Positions 15,289-23,473 of a stretch of DNA of 27,702 nucleotides are shown here, in pieces. Where the stretch lies: positions 1 through 27,702 of the forward strand of contig QHOM01000032.1 in NCBI GenBank assembly GCA_003218785.1, written 5' to 3'. The notes beneath the pieces were generated by a model. That model made no database searches. It saw only the letters and a list, made by a program, of their open reading frames with translations, and had not been told where the DNA came from. This DNA comes from Verrucomicrobiota bacterium (GTDB lineage Bacteria; Verrucomicrobiota; Verrucomicrobiia; Chthoniobacterales; UBA10450). Each line of letters opens with the position of its first letter. Positions within the stretch are counted from its first letter, which is position 1. The translations under genes and the position numbers were made by a program.

Positions 15289-16179
15289 GTGAAACCGTAC
15301 GTCATCGTCAATCCAATCGCGGGCTCAATTGGGAATTTGAACGCTCGGTTAAAACAGCTTGCCCCACTCGATGCGAAGGAAGTGCGCGTAACTCAACGCG
15401 CAGGCGAAGCAAAAACGCTTGCGCGGCAGGCGGTCCGCGCCGGATGCAAGTACGTCATCGCGGCGGGTGGTGATGGAACGCTGAACGAAGTCATCAACGG
15501 AATTACCGCGTCACGCCAGCGGCACCAGGTCTGCGTGGGAATTGTGCCACTGGGTACCGCAAATGATTTTGCGCGGTTAATTGGACTGACGGGAGACGTC
15601 GACGCTACCATCGACATCTTGCGAGCTAAAATGACCGAGGGGATCGATCTCGTCCGCATGACGAGTGAGCGCACACGGTACTTCGTGAATGCTTCATCTG
15701 GCGGCTTCAGCGGTGTCGTTGATGAGAAGTTAACTCCTGCAGTCAAATCAGCCTGGGGCCCGCTTGCTTATTTGCGCAGCGCCGCAGCGGCGCTGGCGGA
15801 ATTGCATGCCTACCGTACCACAGTGATTTGTGACGACTCAGAAAAGCTCGTGCTCGACCTTTACAATGTCATCATTGCGAATGGAAGATTCGTTGCTGGC
15901 GGACTACCAATCGCGCCTCAAGCAGATCTTAGCGATGGATTGCTCGATGTTGTTCTGGTACCGAAACGCTCCGCGGCGGAAACGGCGCTGCTGGCTGCGG
16001 AAATGCTCTTGGGCAAGCATCTCTCCGGTGATTCCGTCACTTTTCGGCGTGCAAAGAAGATCTCAGTTCGGTCGGAGCCGGGAATGTGGTTCAATGCCGA
16101 CGGTGAACTGGTCGGCAATGAGCCAACCGTTTTCCAAATTCTTCCTCGCGCGTTAGACTTTGTCGTCAGCAAGCGATGA
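15289..16179 (+). CDS. Diacylglycerol/lipid kinase, YegS/BmrU-like
   Basis: This is a 296-residue member of the DAGK catalytic family, which phosphorylates diacylglycerol, sphingosine-like lipids or related amphiphiles at the inner membrane. The glycine-rich nucleotide-binding motif AAGGDGTLNEVINGI (Gly60-Glu67) and the PLGTANDFARLIGL motif (about 87-100) define the N-terminal domain. The C-terminal beta-sandwich includes FVNASSGGFSG, NVIIANGRFVAGGLPIAPQA and NADGELVGNEPTVFQILP. The start is a GTG at 15289 that places VIVNPIAGS at the expected first strand. Its stop codon overlaps the next gene's ATG by four bases, so it heads a translationally coupled operon with rfaE2 and purN. The exact lipid substrate is unknown. 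Confidence 0.93.
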   Translation: MKPYVIVNPIAGSIGNLNARLKQLAPLDAKEVRVTQRAGEAKTLARQAVRAGCKYVIAAGGDGTLNEVINGITASRQRHQVCVGIVPLGTANDFARLIGLTGDVDATIDILRAKMTEGIDLVRMTSERTRYFVNASSGGFSGVVDEKLTPAVKSAWGPLAYLRSAAAALAELHAYRTTVICDDSEKLVLDLYNVIIANGRFVAGGLPIAPQADLSDGLLDVVLVPKRSAAETALLAAEMLLGKHLSGDSVTFRRAKKISVRSEPGMWFNADGELVGNEPTVFQILPRALDFVVSKR

Positions 16180-16661
16180 ACACAAAAATCATGGATATGG
16201 ATGAACTGGCTAAGCGCGCAAAGCAGTTGCGTGCTTCGGGAAAAAAACTCGTCGCCACGAATGGCTGTTTTGATTTGCTCCATGTGGGTCATGTGCGTTA
16301 CTTGCAAGCTGCGCGCGCGCTCGGTGATTTATTAGCAGTTGGCTTAAATGGGGATCGTTCAGTCGGCGAACTGAAAGGAATCGGGCGTCCCATTAATACT
16401 GAGAGAGACCGCGCGGAGGTGCTTGCGGCGCTGGAATGCGTCGACCTCGTCACGATTTTTCCAGAGATGCGCGCGACTCAATTTATCTCCGCAAGCATGC
16501 CCGCTGTTTATGTCAAAGGCGGAGACTACACTTCCGAAACGTTGAATGCGGATGAGAGCGCAATTCTGGGAAAAATCGGCGCGGAAATTCGTATCATTCC
16601 ATTTGAAAAAGGTTACTCCACGTCACTCTTGCTGGAAAAACTCCGAAAGACCGGAAGATGA
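16176..16661 (+). CDS. rfaE2: D-glycero-beta-D-manno-heptose 1-phosphate adenylyltransferase
   Basis: This enzyme transfers AMP from ATP to heptose 1-phosphate, giving ADP-heptose for the lipopolysaccharide inner core. The 161-residue protein is the stand-alone C-terminal (cytidylyltransferase-fold) half of E. coli HldE. Motifs are TNGCFDLLHVGHVRYLQAA with the HxGH site (His36, His39), LNGDRSVGELKGIGRPINTE, RAEVLAALECVDLVTIF and VYVKGGDY. FEKGYSTSLLLEKL is at the C terminus. It overlaps the lipid-kinase gene upstream by four bases (ATGA) and purN downstream by four bases, which indicates coupled translation. The separate kinase domain (RfaE1) is not in this window. Its presence implies a heptose-containing outer-membrane glycolipid or S-layer-type glycan. 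Confidence 0.94.
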   Translation: MNTKIMDMDELAKRAKQLRASGKKLVATNGCFDLLHVGHVRYLQAARALGDLLAVGLNGDRSVGELKGIGRPINTERDRAEVLAALECVDLVTIFPEMRATQFISASMPAVYVKGGDYTSETLNADESAILGKIGAEIRIIPFEKGYSTSLLLEKLRKTGR

Positions 16662-17248
16662 GATCGGTTCGGCTTGGCATTCTTGGTTCAGGAAAAGGAA
16701 CGAACTGCCGGGCAATTCTCGAAAGTATCAAAAGCGGCGCCTTGGCGGCTGAGGCGCGCGTCGTCATCTCAGATGTATTCGACGCACCGATCCTCGACGT
16801 CGCGCGGGAATTTTCGGTTCCAAACGCTTACTTGCCGCCGGGCAGATTCCGCACGCGACTCGAACCGCAAGCCGAGGTCCAAGCTGTTCGAATGCTTCGC
16901 GATGCCGACGTTGAGCTCGTAGCTCTGGCGGGTTTCATGCGCGTTCTAAAATCAGCGATACTGGATGCGTTTCCGCGTCGCATTGTAAACATTCATCCAT
17001 CTCTTTTGCCGAAATTTCCCGGGCTCGAGGCGTGGAAACAGGCGCTCGTTGCGGGGGAAAGAGTGACTGGTTGCACCGTCCACTACGTGGATGAAAAAAT
17101 CGATCATGGCGATGTTATCGAGCAACGCGAGGTGCCGATTTTACCTAACGATACTGCTGAACGCCTTCATGCGCGCATTCAGACCGCGGAGCATGAATTG
17201 TATCCGACGGCGATCGGCCACGTCTGCCGGCAATTGTCCATTTCTTAG
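16658..17248 (+). CDS. purN: Phosphoribosylglycinamide formyltransferase
   Basis: PurN carries out the third step of de novo purine synthesis, formylating GAR with 10-formyl-tetrahydrofolate. It is 196 residues long, slightly shorter than the E. coli enzyme. The N-terminal phosphoribosyl-binding loop GILGSGKGTNCRAIL, the folate-side VALAGFMRVL and the catalytic set are all present: Asn111 and His113 in RIVNIHPSLLPKFPG, and Asp149 in VDEKIDHGDVI. ATG at 16658 overlaps the rfaE2 stop by four bases, so it is the last gene of a three-gene coupled operon. Its TAG stop (17246-17248) overlaps the stop codon of the convergent gpsA gene, leaving no room for an intergenic terminator. Confidence 0.96.
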   Translation: MRSVRLGILGSGKGTNCRAILESIKSGALAAEARVVISDVFDAPILDVAREFSVPNAYLPPGRFRTRLEPQAEVQAVRMLRDADVELVALAGFMRVLKSAILDAFPRRIVNIHPSLLPKFPGLEAWKQALVAGERVTGCTVHYVDEKIDHGDVIEQREVPILPNDTAERLHARIQTAEHELYPTAIGHVCRQLSIS

Positions 17249-18246
17249 GCTTGCTCCGCTTTTTGGTCGCGCTCGAGAAGATCCTGCATCGCTTGGACTG
17301 GCGTTTTCCCCTCGTAAAGCAAAGCGTAAACTTCGTCGGTGATCGGCGTGTCGATGTTGAGTTTTCGTGCGCATTCGAAAGCGCTCCTCGCCGTTGGAAT
17401 TCCTTCCGCCACCATTTGCATCGCCGACGTGATTTGCTCGAGCGTTTGCCCGCGACCAAGATGTTCGCCAACGCGCCGATTGCGGCTGTGCCTGCTAAAA
17501 CAGGTCGCAATTAAATCGCCGACGCCGCTCAAACCATAGAATGTTCTGAAATTTCCACCCATCGCGCTTCCGAGCCGAATCAGCTCGGCGAGTGAACGAG
17601 TGACTAATGCCGCCTTAGTGTTATCGCCCAAACCAAGCCCATCGCTCGCGCCAGCTGCGATCGCGAAAACATTTTTCAACGCGCCGCCCAGCTCAACGCT
17701 GGTGACGTCCTCAGTAGTATATATTCGAAAACGCGAACTCCCGAGAAAACCTTGCAGATCTGCGGCGCATTCAGGGTTCCGACAGGCTATTACCGTCGCA
17801 GTCGGCACATTGCGCACTACTTCCGCGGCGAGATTTGGTCCCGATAACACCGCCACTGCATGGTCCGGAAAAATTTTCCCGAGAATTTCGCTCATGCGCA
17901 TCCCAGTGCCGTGCTCGATCCCTTTCGTGCAACTGAGCAACACAGCTTGACCTGTGCCGAGCGCTCCTTTCAAACGCATCGCAATTGTACGCAAGACGGT
18001 CGAAGGCGTCACAAAAACGAGCAGGTCAGCATGGACGCAGTCCCGCAATTCGTGTGTAACCGTTACCGAATCGGGTAATTTAAGGTTTGGAAGATAATCG
18101 CTATTTTCGCGCGTCTTTCGCATGCGCTTGACACGTCCGGCGCTGTTGCCCCACAGAGAAATTTGTCGCCCGTCTCTTCCCCATAACCACGCCAAAGCTG
18201 TTCCCCAGCTACCCGCTCCAATGATAGCGGTTTTGTCGATGTTCAC
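17245..18246 (-). CDS. gpsA: Glycerol-3-phosphate dehydrogenase [NAD(P)+]
   Basis: GpsA reduces dihydroxyacetone phosphate to sn-glycerol 3-phosphate, the backbone for phospholipids. The 333-residue protein shows the Rossmann motif IIGAGSWGTALAWLW at the N terminus. VLSCTKGIEHGTGMRMSEIL, VLSGPNLAAEV and VELGGALKNVFAIAAGASDG (catalytic-lysine region) follow, then LGDNTKAALVTRSLAELIRL and FYGLSGVGDLIATCFS. TPITDEVYALLYEGKTP is near the C terminus, and the length is typical. The start is a GTG at 18246 that overlaps the plsY TGA by four bases, giving a coupled mnmG-plsY-gpsA set. PlsY consumes an acyl-phosphate and the G3P made here, so the two steps are adjacent both in the genome and in the pathway. 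Confidence 0.97.
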   Translation of the reverse strand: MNIDKTAIIGAGSWGTALAWLWGRDGRQISLWGNSAGRVKRMRKTRENSDYLPNLKLPDSVTVTHELRDCVHADLLVFVTPSTVLRTIAMRLKGALGTGQAVLLSCTKGIEHGTGMRMSEILGKIFPDHAVAVLSGPNLAAEVVRNVPTATVIACRNPECAADLQGFLGSSRFRIYTTEDVTSVELGGALKNVFAIAAGASDGLGLGDNTKAALVTRSLAELIRLGSAMGGNFRTFYGLSGVGDLIATCFSRHSRNRRVGEHLGRGQTLEQITSAMQMVAEGIPTARSAFECARKLNIDTPITDEVYALLYEGKTPVQAMQDLLERDQKAEQA

Positions 18247-18869
18247 TTTCGTTTGAACCGTGGCTCGGTGCCATGCACCAGACGAGAGAGATTGGAGCGA
18301 TGACGAAAGACCACAACCGCAGCCAAGCAGAGAGAGAAATAGAACATCTCCATTCCGTTGGTATGTCTTGCGTGCATCAGGCCAAGCACAGCCACCGGCA
18401 ATATCACTGCAGTCGTAACGGACGCGACCGAAACATAGCGGGTCACCTCAAATGTAAACACCCAAACTACACCACCGATTAGCGCCGCCAAAGGCATCAA
18501 GCCAAAGAGTACCCCTGCTGAAGTGGCAACGCCCTTTCCTCCCTTTAACTTCAACCAAATCGGAAACACATGTCCCAGCACACAAAAAACCGCGCCGACT
18601 ATCCCATATATTTCGGTAGATCTTGGTTTGGGCTCGACATGCTGGTTTAATAAGATCGAGATGCAAACTGCGACCGCACCTTTCGCAAAATCCACGACGA
18701 AAACAAGATAGCCATATCGCCGTCCCAATGTCCGGGTCACGTTCGTTGCCCCGATATTGCCACTTCCGACCTTACGGATGTCGATTCCGGCGATGCGGCC
18801 GACCAAGTAGCCTGCAGGAATCGATCCGAGCAGGTAACTTACGAGAGCGACGGCGGCGAATCTTAGCAT
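18243..18869 (-). CDS. plsY: Acyl-phosphate:glycerol-3-phosphate acyltransferase PlsY
   Basis: PlsY is a membrane enzyme that transfers a fatty acid from acyl phosphate to glycerol 3-phosphate, yielding lysophosphatidate. The 208-residue product has the family's three conserved loops: GSIPAGYLVGRIAGIDIRKV followed by GSGNIGATNVTRTLG, GHVFPIWLKLKGGKGVATSA, and a third near MHARHTNGM. About five membrane segments are present. I chose the ATG at 18869. A TTG at 18878 adds three residues and would overlap the mnmG stop (TTGA), and coupling makes that start also plausible. Downstream it overlaps gpsA by four bases. The length matches family members of about 200 residues. Confidence 0.95.
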   Translation of the reverse strand: MLRFAAVALVSYLLGSIPAGYLVGRIAGIDIRKVGSGNIGATNVTRTLGRRYGYLVFVVDFAKGAVAVCISILLNQHVEPKPRSTEIYGIVGAVFCVLGHVFPIWLKLKGGKGVATSAGVLFGLMPLAALIGGVVWVFTFEVTRYVSVASVTTAVILPVAVLGLMHARHTNGMEMFYFSLCLAAVVVFRHRSNLSRLVHGTEPRFKRK

Positions 18870-18874
18870 CGCGG

Positions 18875-20791
18875 TCAACTCGAAGCTTCGGCCTCCTTGG
18901 CCAAAGAGATTCGGCCGTCCTTTGCTTCACTGCACTGTAATACGTTCTTATTCAACCAAATAGATATTATTGCAATGTCAGCAGGGGTTATTCCGCTGAT
19001 CCGGGCCGCTTGGCCTAATGAGGACGGGCGGATGGCTGCTAACTTCTGGCGCGTCTCGGAGCGTAAGCCGGCTATTTTCGCGTAGTCAAGCGCGTCTGGG
19101 ATGCGCTGAAAACTTCGGCGAGCAATCTCTCGATTTTGTCCCGTCTGCCGCACCGCATAACCCCGGCACTTCACGTCGGTCTCAACCAATTCCCAAATCT
19201 CGGTTGGGGCCAGGCTCCGGATTTCCTCAGGCATATGCCGGACACCGAAACCCGGCCTCTTTAGTAGTTGGCAAAGGGGGATACCTTGAAGCTTCGTCTC
19301 GATTGCCAATTGCCACAGGTAATTCAGAAGGTGCAGTTTCCGCTGAAATTGCATCCAGCGTCCGTTGGTTATCAGCCCTGCTTCGAATGCCAGTTTCGTC
19401 AATCGTTGATCAGCGTTGTCCTGCCGCAGAAACAAGCGTTCCTCAGCCCGGCTTGTGAACATTCGATACGGTTCTTCGGTGCCCTTTGTGACAAGATCGT
19501 CGATAAGGACTCCAGCGTACGCTTGGCTTCTATCCAAGACAATCGGCGAGCGATCCTGCACTTTCAGTCCAGCGTTGGAGCCCGCGATCAGGCCTTGCGC
19601 CGCCGCCTCTTCGTACCCCGACGTGCCATTTACCTGGCCAGCAAAATAGAGCCCCTTGATCAACTTGGTTTCTAAAGTCGGAAAAAGCTGAGTAGGAGGG
19701 AAAAAATCATATTCCACCGCATATCCCGGTCGCATGATCTCAGCACCCTCCAAACCAGGTATCGAATGCAAAAATTCCAGCTGCGCATCGTATGGTAGGC
19801 TCGTTGAAATTCCGTTGACATAATACTCTTCCGTGTGGCGGCCTTCAGGCTCTAAAAAAAGCTGGTGGGAAGCTTTATCTGAGAACCTTACGACCTTATC
19901 CTCGATGGATGGGCAATATCGTGGTCCGGTTCCCTTTATCTGGCCGGAATAAAGCGGTGACCGATGCAAATTGGCTCTAATTATCTCATGCGTTTTCCGC
20001 GTCGTGTGGGTAATCCAGCACGGGATTTGTTCCACATGGAACTCGCCCCGTTCGTCGAAATTTAGAGTAAATATGGCGTCTTTGGATTTTCTATCCTCGG
20101 AGTAAAACGCGAAACGAGGAGGCGGCTCATCTCCCACCTGAATTTCACACTGCCAGAAGTCGATCGAGCGCCTATTGATCCGACATGGTGTTCCGGTCTT
20201 GAATCTGCCTACCGTAAATCCCAGTTGTCGAAGATTTTCACTTAATCCTGAACTCGTGTCAGCCATGCGTCCGCCAGGCTTGCTGTTTTCGCCTACATGT
20301 AGCAGTCCGCGCAAGAAAGTGCCGGATGTAATTATAACGCTCTGCGCAGCAATGCTTAACCCGAGGTCTGTTTCGACCCCCAGCACCCTGCCATCACTTG
20401 TCAGTACGTTCGCCACTGTCGCCTGCTTCAGATCCAAGTTCTCTGCGGACTCCAAAACGGCTTTCATGCGAAATTGATAAGCTTTTTTGTCGCATTGGAC
20501 CCGTGGCGCTCGCACGGAGGGGCCCTTCGCCCTATTGAGCATGCGAAACTGGATTCCCGTTGCATCTGCGTTTAGTCCCATTGCGCCGCCCATGGCATCG
20601 ATCTCGCGAACAATGTGCCCTTTCGCCAAGCCCCCAACGGCCGGATTGCACGACATTTGGCCAATTGTATCCAGATTTTGCGTCAACATCAACGTGCGGC
20701 ACCCGAGGCGCGCCGCCGCCAACGCCGCTTCAATTCCAGCGTGGCCACTCCCCACCACTACGACGTCGTATTTGGTCGGCAGTCTAAACAT
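18875..20791 (-). CDS. mnmG: tRNA uridine 5-carboxymethylaminomethyl modification enzyme MnmG
   Basis: MnmG (GidA) works with MnmE to install the carboxymethylaminomethyl group at uridine 34 of several tRNAs, using FAD, NADH and methylene-tetrahydrofolate. The start at ATG 20791 gives 638 residues beginning MFRLPTKYDVVVVGSGHAGI, the FAD dinucleotide-binding motif at about 14-19. The open frame continues upstream to 20845 but without family similarity. Other signatures are MSCNPAVGGLAKGHIVREID, RMLNRAKGPSVRAPRVQCDK and GTFLRGLLHVGENSKPGGRM. Later come GLYFAGQVNGTSGYEEAAAQ and the C-terminal helical YAKIAGLRSETRQKL and ISGITPADIAII. A GGAG lies 11 bases before the ATG. The 114-base gap upstream contains an A/T-rich patch (about 20881-20920, with TATATTATAA on the minus strand), a plausible promoter. 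Confidence 0.96.
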   Translation of the reverse strand: MFRLPTKYDVVVVGSGHAGIEAALAAARLGCRTLMLTQNLDTIGQMSCNPAVGGLAKGHIVREIDAMGGAMGLNADATGIQFRMLNRAKGPSVRAPRVQCDKKAYQFRMKAVLESAENLDLKQATVANVLTSDGRVLGVETDLGLSIAAQSVIITSGTFLRGLLHVGENSKPGGRMADTSSGLSENLRQLGFTVGRFKTGTPCRINRRSIDFWQCEIQVGDEPPPRFAFYSEDRKSKDAIFTLNFDERGEFHVEQIPCWITHTTRKTHEIIRANLHRSPLYSGQIKGTGPRYCPSIEDKVVRFSDKASHQLFLEPEGRHTEEYYVNGISTSLPYDAQLEFLHSIPGLEGAEIMRPGYAVEYDFFPPTQLFPTLETKLIKGLYFAGQVNGTSGYEEAAAQGLIAGSNAGLKVQDRSPIVLDRSQAYAGVLIDDLVTKGTEEPYRMFTSRAEERLFLRQDNADQRLTKLAFEAGLITNGRWMQFQRKLHLLNYLWQLAIETKLQGIPLCQLLKRPGFGVRHMPEEIRSLAPTEIWELVETDVKCRGYAVRQTGQNREIARRSFQRIPDALDYAKIAGLRSETRQKLAAIRPSSLGQAARISGITPADIAIISIWLNKNVLQCSEAKDGRISLAKEAEASS

Positions 20792-20905
20792 TTTCCAATT
20801 TGCTCCAATAGTTTTTAGCCGTTGTTCAAAGGCAAGCACCGTCATGTGCGCTTTGAGGCTCGGCAGTAAAACGGTTCATAACATAAGTAATTTAGATAGA
20901 ATCAC

Positions 20906-21679
20906 TTATAATATAGCACGGTGTTCAACACTCTCTTTTCCTTGGCTCTTTTCATTCTCGGACGCTGCTGGCTTTTCATTCTCATGTCCCGCATGCACGG
21001 CTCGAGATGCAATGCGGCCCAGAACCAGTAAGAGCAACGCTGTCGTTAGAAACGCGCCTCCCCACGTCCAGTACTCGATCATGCGCGGCTCACTCTTCCC
21101 TCGTATGATTCTAAGTCCAAGTTGGCCCAAGGTTCCGACGTACGCATATAAAAAAAGCCCCGGCACTCGCCCGAGTGAGGCCCAAATCATGTAAGTGCGA
21201 AACGGAATTCGCGTTAATCCATAAAAGTAGTTCAACAAGCTGGTTGGGAAAAGCGGATGCAACTGACTCAAGAGAACGATCTTCCAACTCTCACGCTGCA
21301 CGGCCGGCTCCAACGCGCGCAACGTGGGGCTCTGCGAAAGCTTTTGCCGAAACCATTGCCCGGTCACCCACCGGCTCAAGGCAAACGAAATTGCCGCGCC
21401 AATGATGTTGCCCGCGAACACGACGAGAAAACCCCACCACAGCCCAAAAAAAAAGCCACCGCCGACGGCTAGGACGCCGCCGGGGAGCAGGAGAATGTTA
21501 CAAACAGCAAAAAGCAGCGGATAGCAGATCGCGCCCAACGCGCCCCAACGCATCACCCGCTCTTGGAGCGCCTCGACAAAATCGACTACCGGAAAAAAGC
21601 CTGAAAGCATGGAAACCAGTGCGACTGCAATCGCCAATCCCGCCAGTTGCCAGTAGATCGCACGACGGATTTCGAGCAT
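20906..21679 (-). CDS. TVP38/TMEM64 (DedA-superfamily) membrane protein
   Basis: This is a 257-residue inner-membrane protein with about five or six hydrophobic segments. The conserved VTT/SNARE-associated domain is recognisable by YPLLFAVCNILLLPGGVLAV, GFFFGLWWGFLVVFAGNIIG, AAISFALSRWV, LSQLHPLFPTSLLNYFYGLT and the IPFRTYMIWASLGRVPGLFL re-entrant segment. Some members of this superfamily act as lipid or undecaprenyl-phosphate transporters (scramblases or flippases), and the role of this subgroup is not established. The C-terminal tail after the last helix is charged (HAGHENEKPAASENEKSQ). ATG start at 21679. It is on the same strand as, and 114 bases upstream of, mnmG, but the A/T-rich gap suggests mnmG has its own promoter. 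Confidence 0.88.
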   Translation of the reverse strand: MLEIRRAIYWQLAGLAIAVALVSMLSGFFPVVDFVEALQERVMRWGALGAICYPLLFAVCNILLLPGGVLAVGGGFFFGLWWGFLVVFAGNIIGAAISFALSRWVTGQWFRQKLSQSPTLRALEPAVQRESWKIVLLSQLHPLFPTSLLNYFYGLTRIPFRTYMIWASLGRVPGLFLYAYVGTLGQLGLRIIRGKSEPRMIEYWTWGGAFLTTALLLLVLGRIASRAVHAGHENEKPAASENEKSQGKESVEHRAIL

Positions 21680-21697
21680 CTTGAGATTGTGCCCGTT

Positions 21698-22235
21698 TCA
21701 TAAGCTCCACGCAAATTTCGCCAGCTCTGTCGTGGCTTTATAATGGAGAAACGGTGTGATCAAGTAGAGGCCAGGGAAATATCGGAGTGCTGCAGCAATA
21801 ATCTTTTCGGCAACTTGCATCCCGTATGCGCGCTCGTGATTGTCATCCAGTACTGCCAACTTAGCGCGCACCGAATCAGGAACAATAATTCCCGGCACTT
21901 CATGATGCAGAAATTCTGCCTGGCGTGAACTAAATAACGGCCATACGCCTGTAAAAAGTGGCACGCGCAAATGCTGCTTCGACGCTGCATCTCTCGGACA
22001 AGATCGACATCGAAGACCGGCTGTGTCATAAAAAACTGCGCCCCTGCGGCAACTTTGCGTTCGAGCCGCTGCATTTGCGCTACGGGTTAAAAGTGCAGCC
22101 GATGACAAATTGGTCTTCGCTTTCAACGGGTTGCCGGCCTTGCTGTATCCGGCGTTCAGTGTTTGATGATCGAGATTAACTCGATCCACGCCACGTCATA
22201 GACCGACTTTGACAGCGGAATGGTCCTTGTAAGCT
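21698..22235 (-). pseudogene. Remnant of a YitJ-type methylenetetrahydrofolate reductase domain
   Basis: Between metF and the TVP38 gene the minus strand encodes, in successive frames, the C-terminal half of a second MTHFR domain. The pieces in order are YDVAWIELISIIKH, LNAGYSKAGNPLKA, DQFVIGCTFNP, MQRLERKVAAGAQFFMTQPV followed by FDVDLVREM, LRVPLFTGVWPLF, and SRQAEFLHHEVPGIIVPDSV. The end ITPFLHYKATTELAKFAWSL stops at 21698. At least four frameshifts interrupt it, so no intact protein can be made; spurious frames of up to 163 residues result. The wording (NAGYSKAGNPL, GAQFFMTQPV, YLITPFLHYK) is that of the MTHFR half of bifunctional homocysteine S-methyltransferase/MTHFR proteins rather than of MetF. 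The N-terminal methyltransferase half is not present. The upstream limit is approximate. Confidence 0.82.
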
Positions 22236-22278
22236 CCTTCCAACCACCGCATCGCAGACCGTATGAATCGTACGCGTG

Positions 22279-23223
22279 TTAGACGTGGTATCGCTCGACT
22301 AAACGGTCGGGACCTGTGCGTTTCCGCCGACGCGGAATGCCGAGGCTGTCAAAAATTACCCGCGTGGCGTCGGAGCGATTGAGCGTGTAAAAGTGAATGC
22401 CGGCCACGTTGTTATCCAAGAGATCGTGACATTGTTCCAAGGCGAAGTGAACGCCGACGCGCCTGACCATTTCAGGATCGTTCTCGCATCGTTGAAGAGC
22501 ACGCAGAAGCTTGGCCGGGAACCGCGCGCCGCCGGCGAGCTCGGCGATGCGTTTGAATCCGTTCAAGGAGGTAACAGGCATGATGCCGGCGATAATGGGG
22601 ACGCGGATGTCGGCGAGCGCACAGCGTTCGCGGAAATCGAGAAAGTCGCGATTGTCGAAAAAAAGTTGTGTGACCATATAGTCGGCGCCGGCGTCCACTT
22701 TGGCTTTGAGATGATCCATTTCGACTAATCGATTCGGCGTCGCGGGATGTCCTTCGGGGAAACCGGCGACGCCGATCCCGAAACCACGGCGATCCGGATG
22801 CGCGCCGGATTCGTTAAATCGGCGAATGAACTTAACCAAATCGACCGCGTGTTGGAACGAATCGCGTGATTTATCGTAGGGGATGTCGCGCGGCCGATCG
22901 CCCCCGAGCGCGAGGATATTTCCAATCGCCGACCTCGCGTATCGAAGTAAAATCGCTTCGATCTCATCTTCATTGTGGCAGATGCACGTCAGGTGGGGGA
23001 TCGGGTCCAGTTTTGTTGTCTGTTGAATGCGCTCGACAAGGTCGTGGGTTAAATCTCGCGTTGAACCACCGGCACCGTAAGTCACGCTGATAAAGTGCGG
23101 CATGTACGATTCGAGATCGCGAATCGTTTGGTAGAGAATCTCCGCCGCCTCCGGCGTTTTCGGAGGAAAGAACTCGAACGAAAACGTAGGAGAATCCCCC
23201 CGCATGATGTCCGTGATGTGCAT
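22279..23223 (-). CDS. metF: Methylenetetrahydrofolate reductase MetF
   Basis: MetF reduces 5,10-methylene-tetrahydrofolate to 5-methyl-tetrahydrofolate for methionine synthesis, using FAD and NAD(P)H. The 314-residue protein has all the family motifs: TFSFEFFPPKTPEA with catalytic Glu17, FISVTYGAGGSTRDLTHDLV, IPHLTCICHNEDEI, NILALGGDRPRD and FGIGVAGFPEGHP. Later come VDAGADYMVTQLFFDN, VPIIAGIMPVTSLNGFKRIA and GIHFYTLNRS. The ATG at 23223 starts one short stretch before SPTFSFEFFPP. The C-terminal extension RRKRTGPDRLVERYHV is slightly longer than in E. coli. The gene is followed 43 bases later by the decayed YitJ-type MTHFR fragment. Its leader contains several stable hairpins, annotated separately. 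Confidence 0.96.
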   Translation of the reverse strand: MHITDIMRGDSPTFSFEFFPPKTPEAAEILYQTIRDLESYMPHFISVTYGAGGSTRDLTHDLVERIQQTTKLDPIPHLTCICHNEDEIEAILLRYARSAIGNILALGGDRPRDIPYDKSRDSFQHAVDLVKFIRRFNESGAHPDRRGFGIGVAGFPEGHPATPNRLVEMDHLKAKVDAGADYMVTQLFFDNRDFLDFRERCALADIRVPIIAGIMPVTSLNGFKRIAELAGGARFPAKLLRALQRCENDPEMVRRVGVHFALEQCHDLLDNNVAGIHFYTLNRSDATRVIFDSLGIPRRRKRTGPDRLVERYHV

Positions 23224-23257
23224 GATTCAAAGCCTATCTTCGTTCGCGCCGCGACTT

Positions 23258-23313
23258 TCGGTCAACTGACCGAGCACATTTTCGACCAGGAAAGGGGTCG
23301 AGTCTAAACTCGA
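23258..23313 (-). promoter_or_regulatory. Structured metF leader: three overlapping/adjacent hairpins
   Basis: Within 35 to 90 bases upstream of the metF start, read on the minus strand, are TCGAGT-ttag-ACTCGA (23298-23313), TCGACC-n8-GGTCGA (23282-23301) and TCGGTCA-gt-TGACCGA (23258-23273). The first two share bases 23298-23301 and cannot form together, so the leader could switch between two folds. I could not match it to any SAM or SAH riboswitch consensus, so a regulatory role is inference. Confidence 0.4.
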
Positions 23314-23473
23314 AAAGCCTGCGCCAGCATAGCATTTTACATTTCGGTACCAGCACACCGCGATCGAGCAGTAATGTTCCCATTCGCCCCGTGGCCGCAG
23401 ACAACGCGACTTTCTAGTTCATCGAGCAAATCCATCGAGTCTGCGATTAGCGTCGCGCCGCGTGTGCGTCAAA

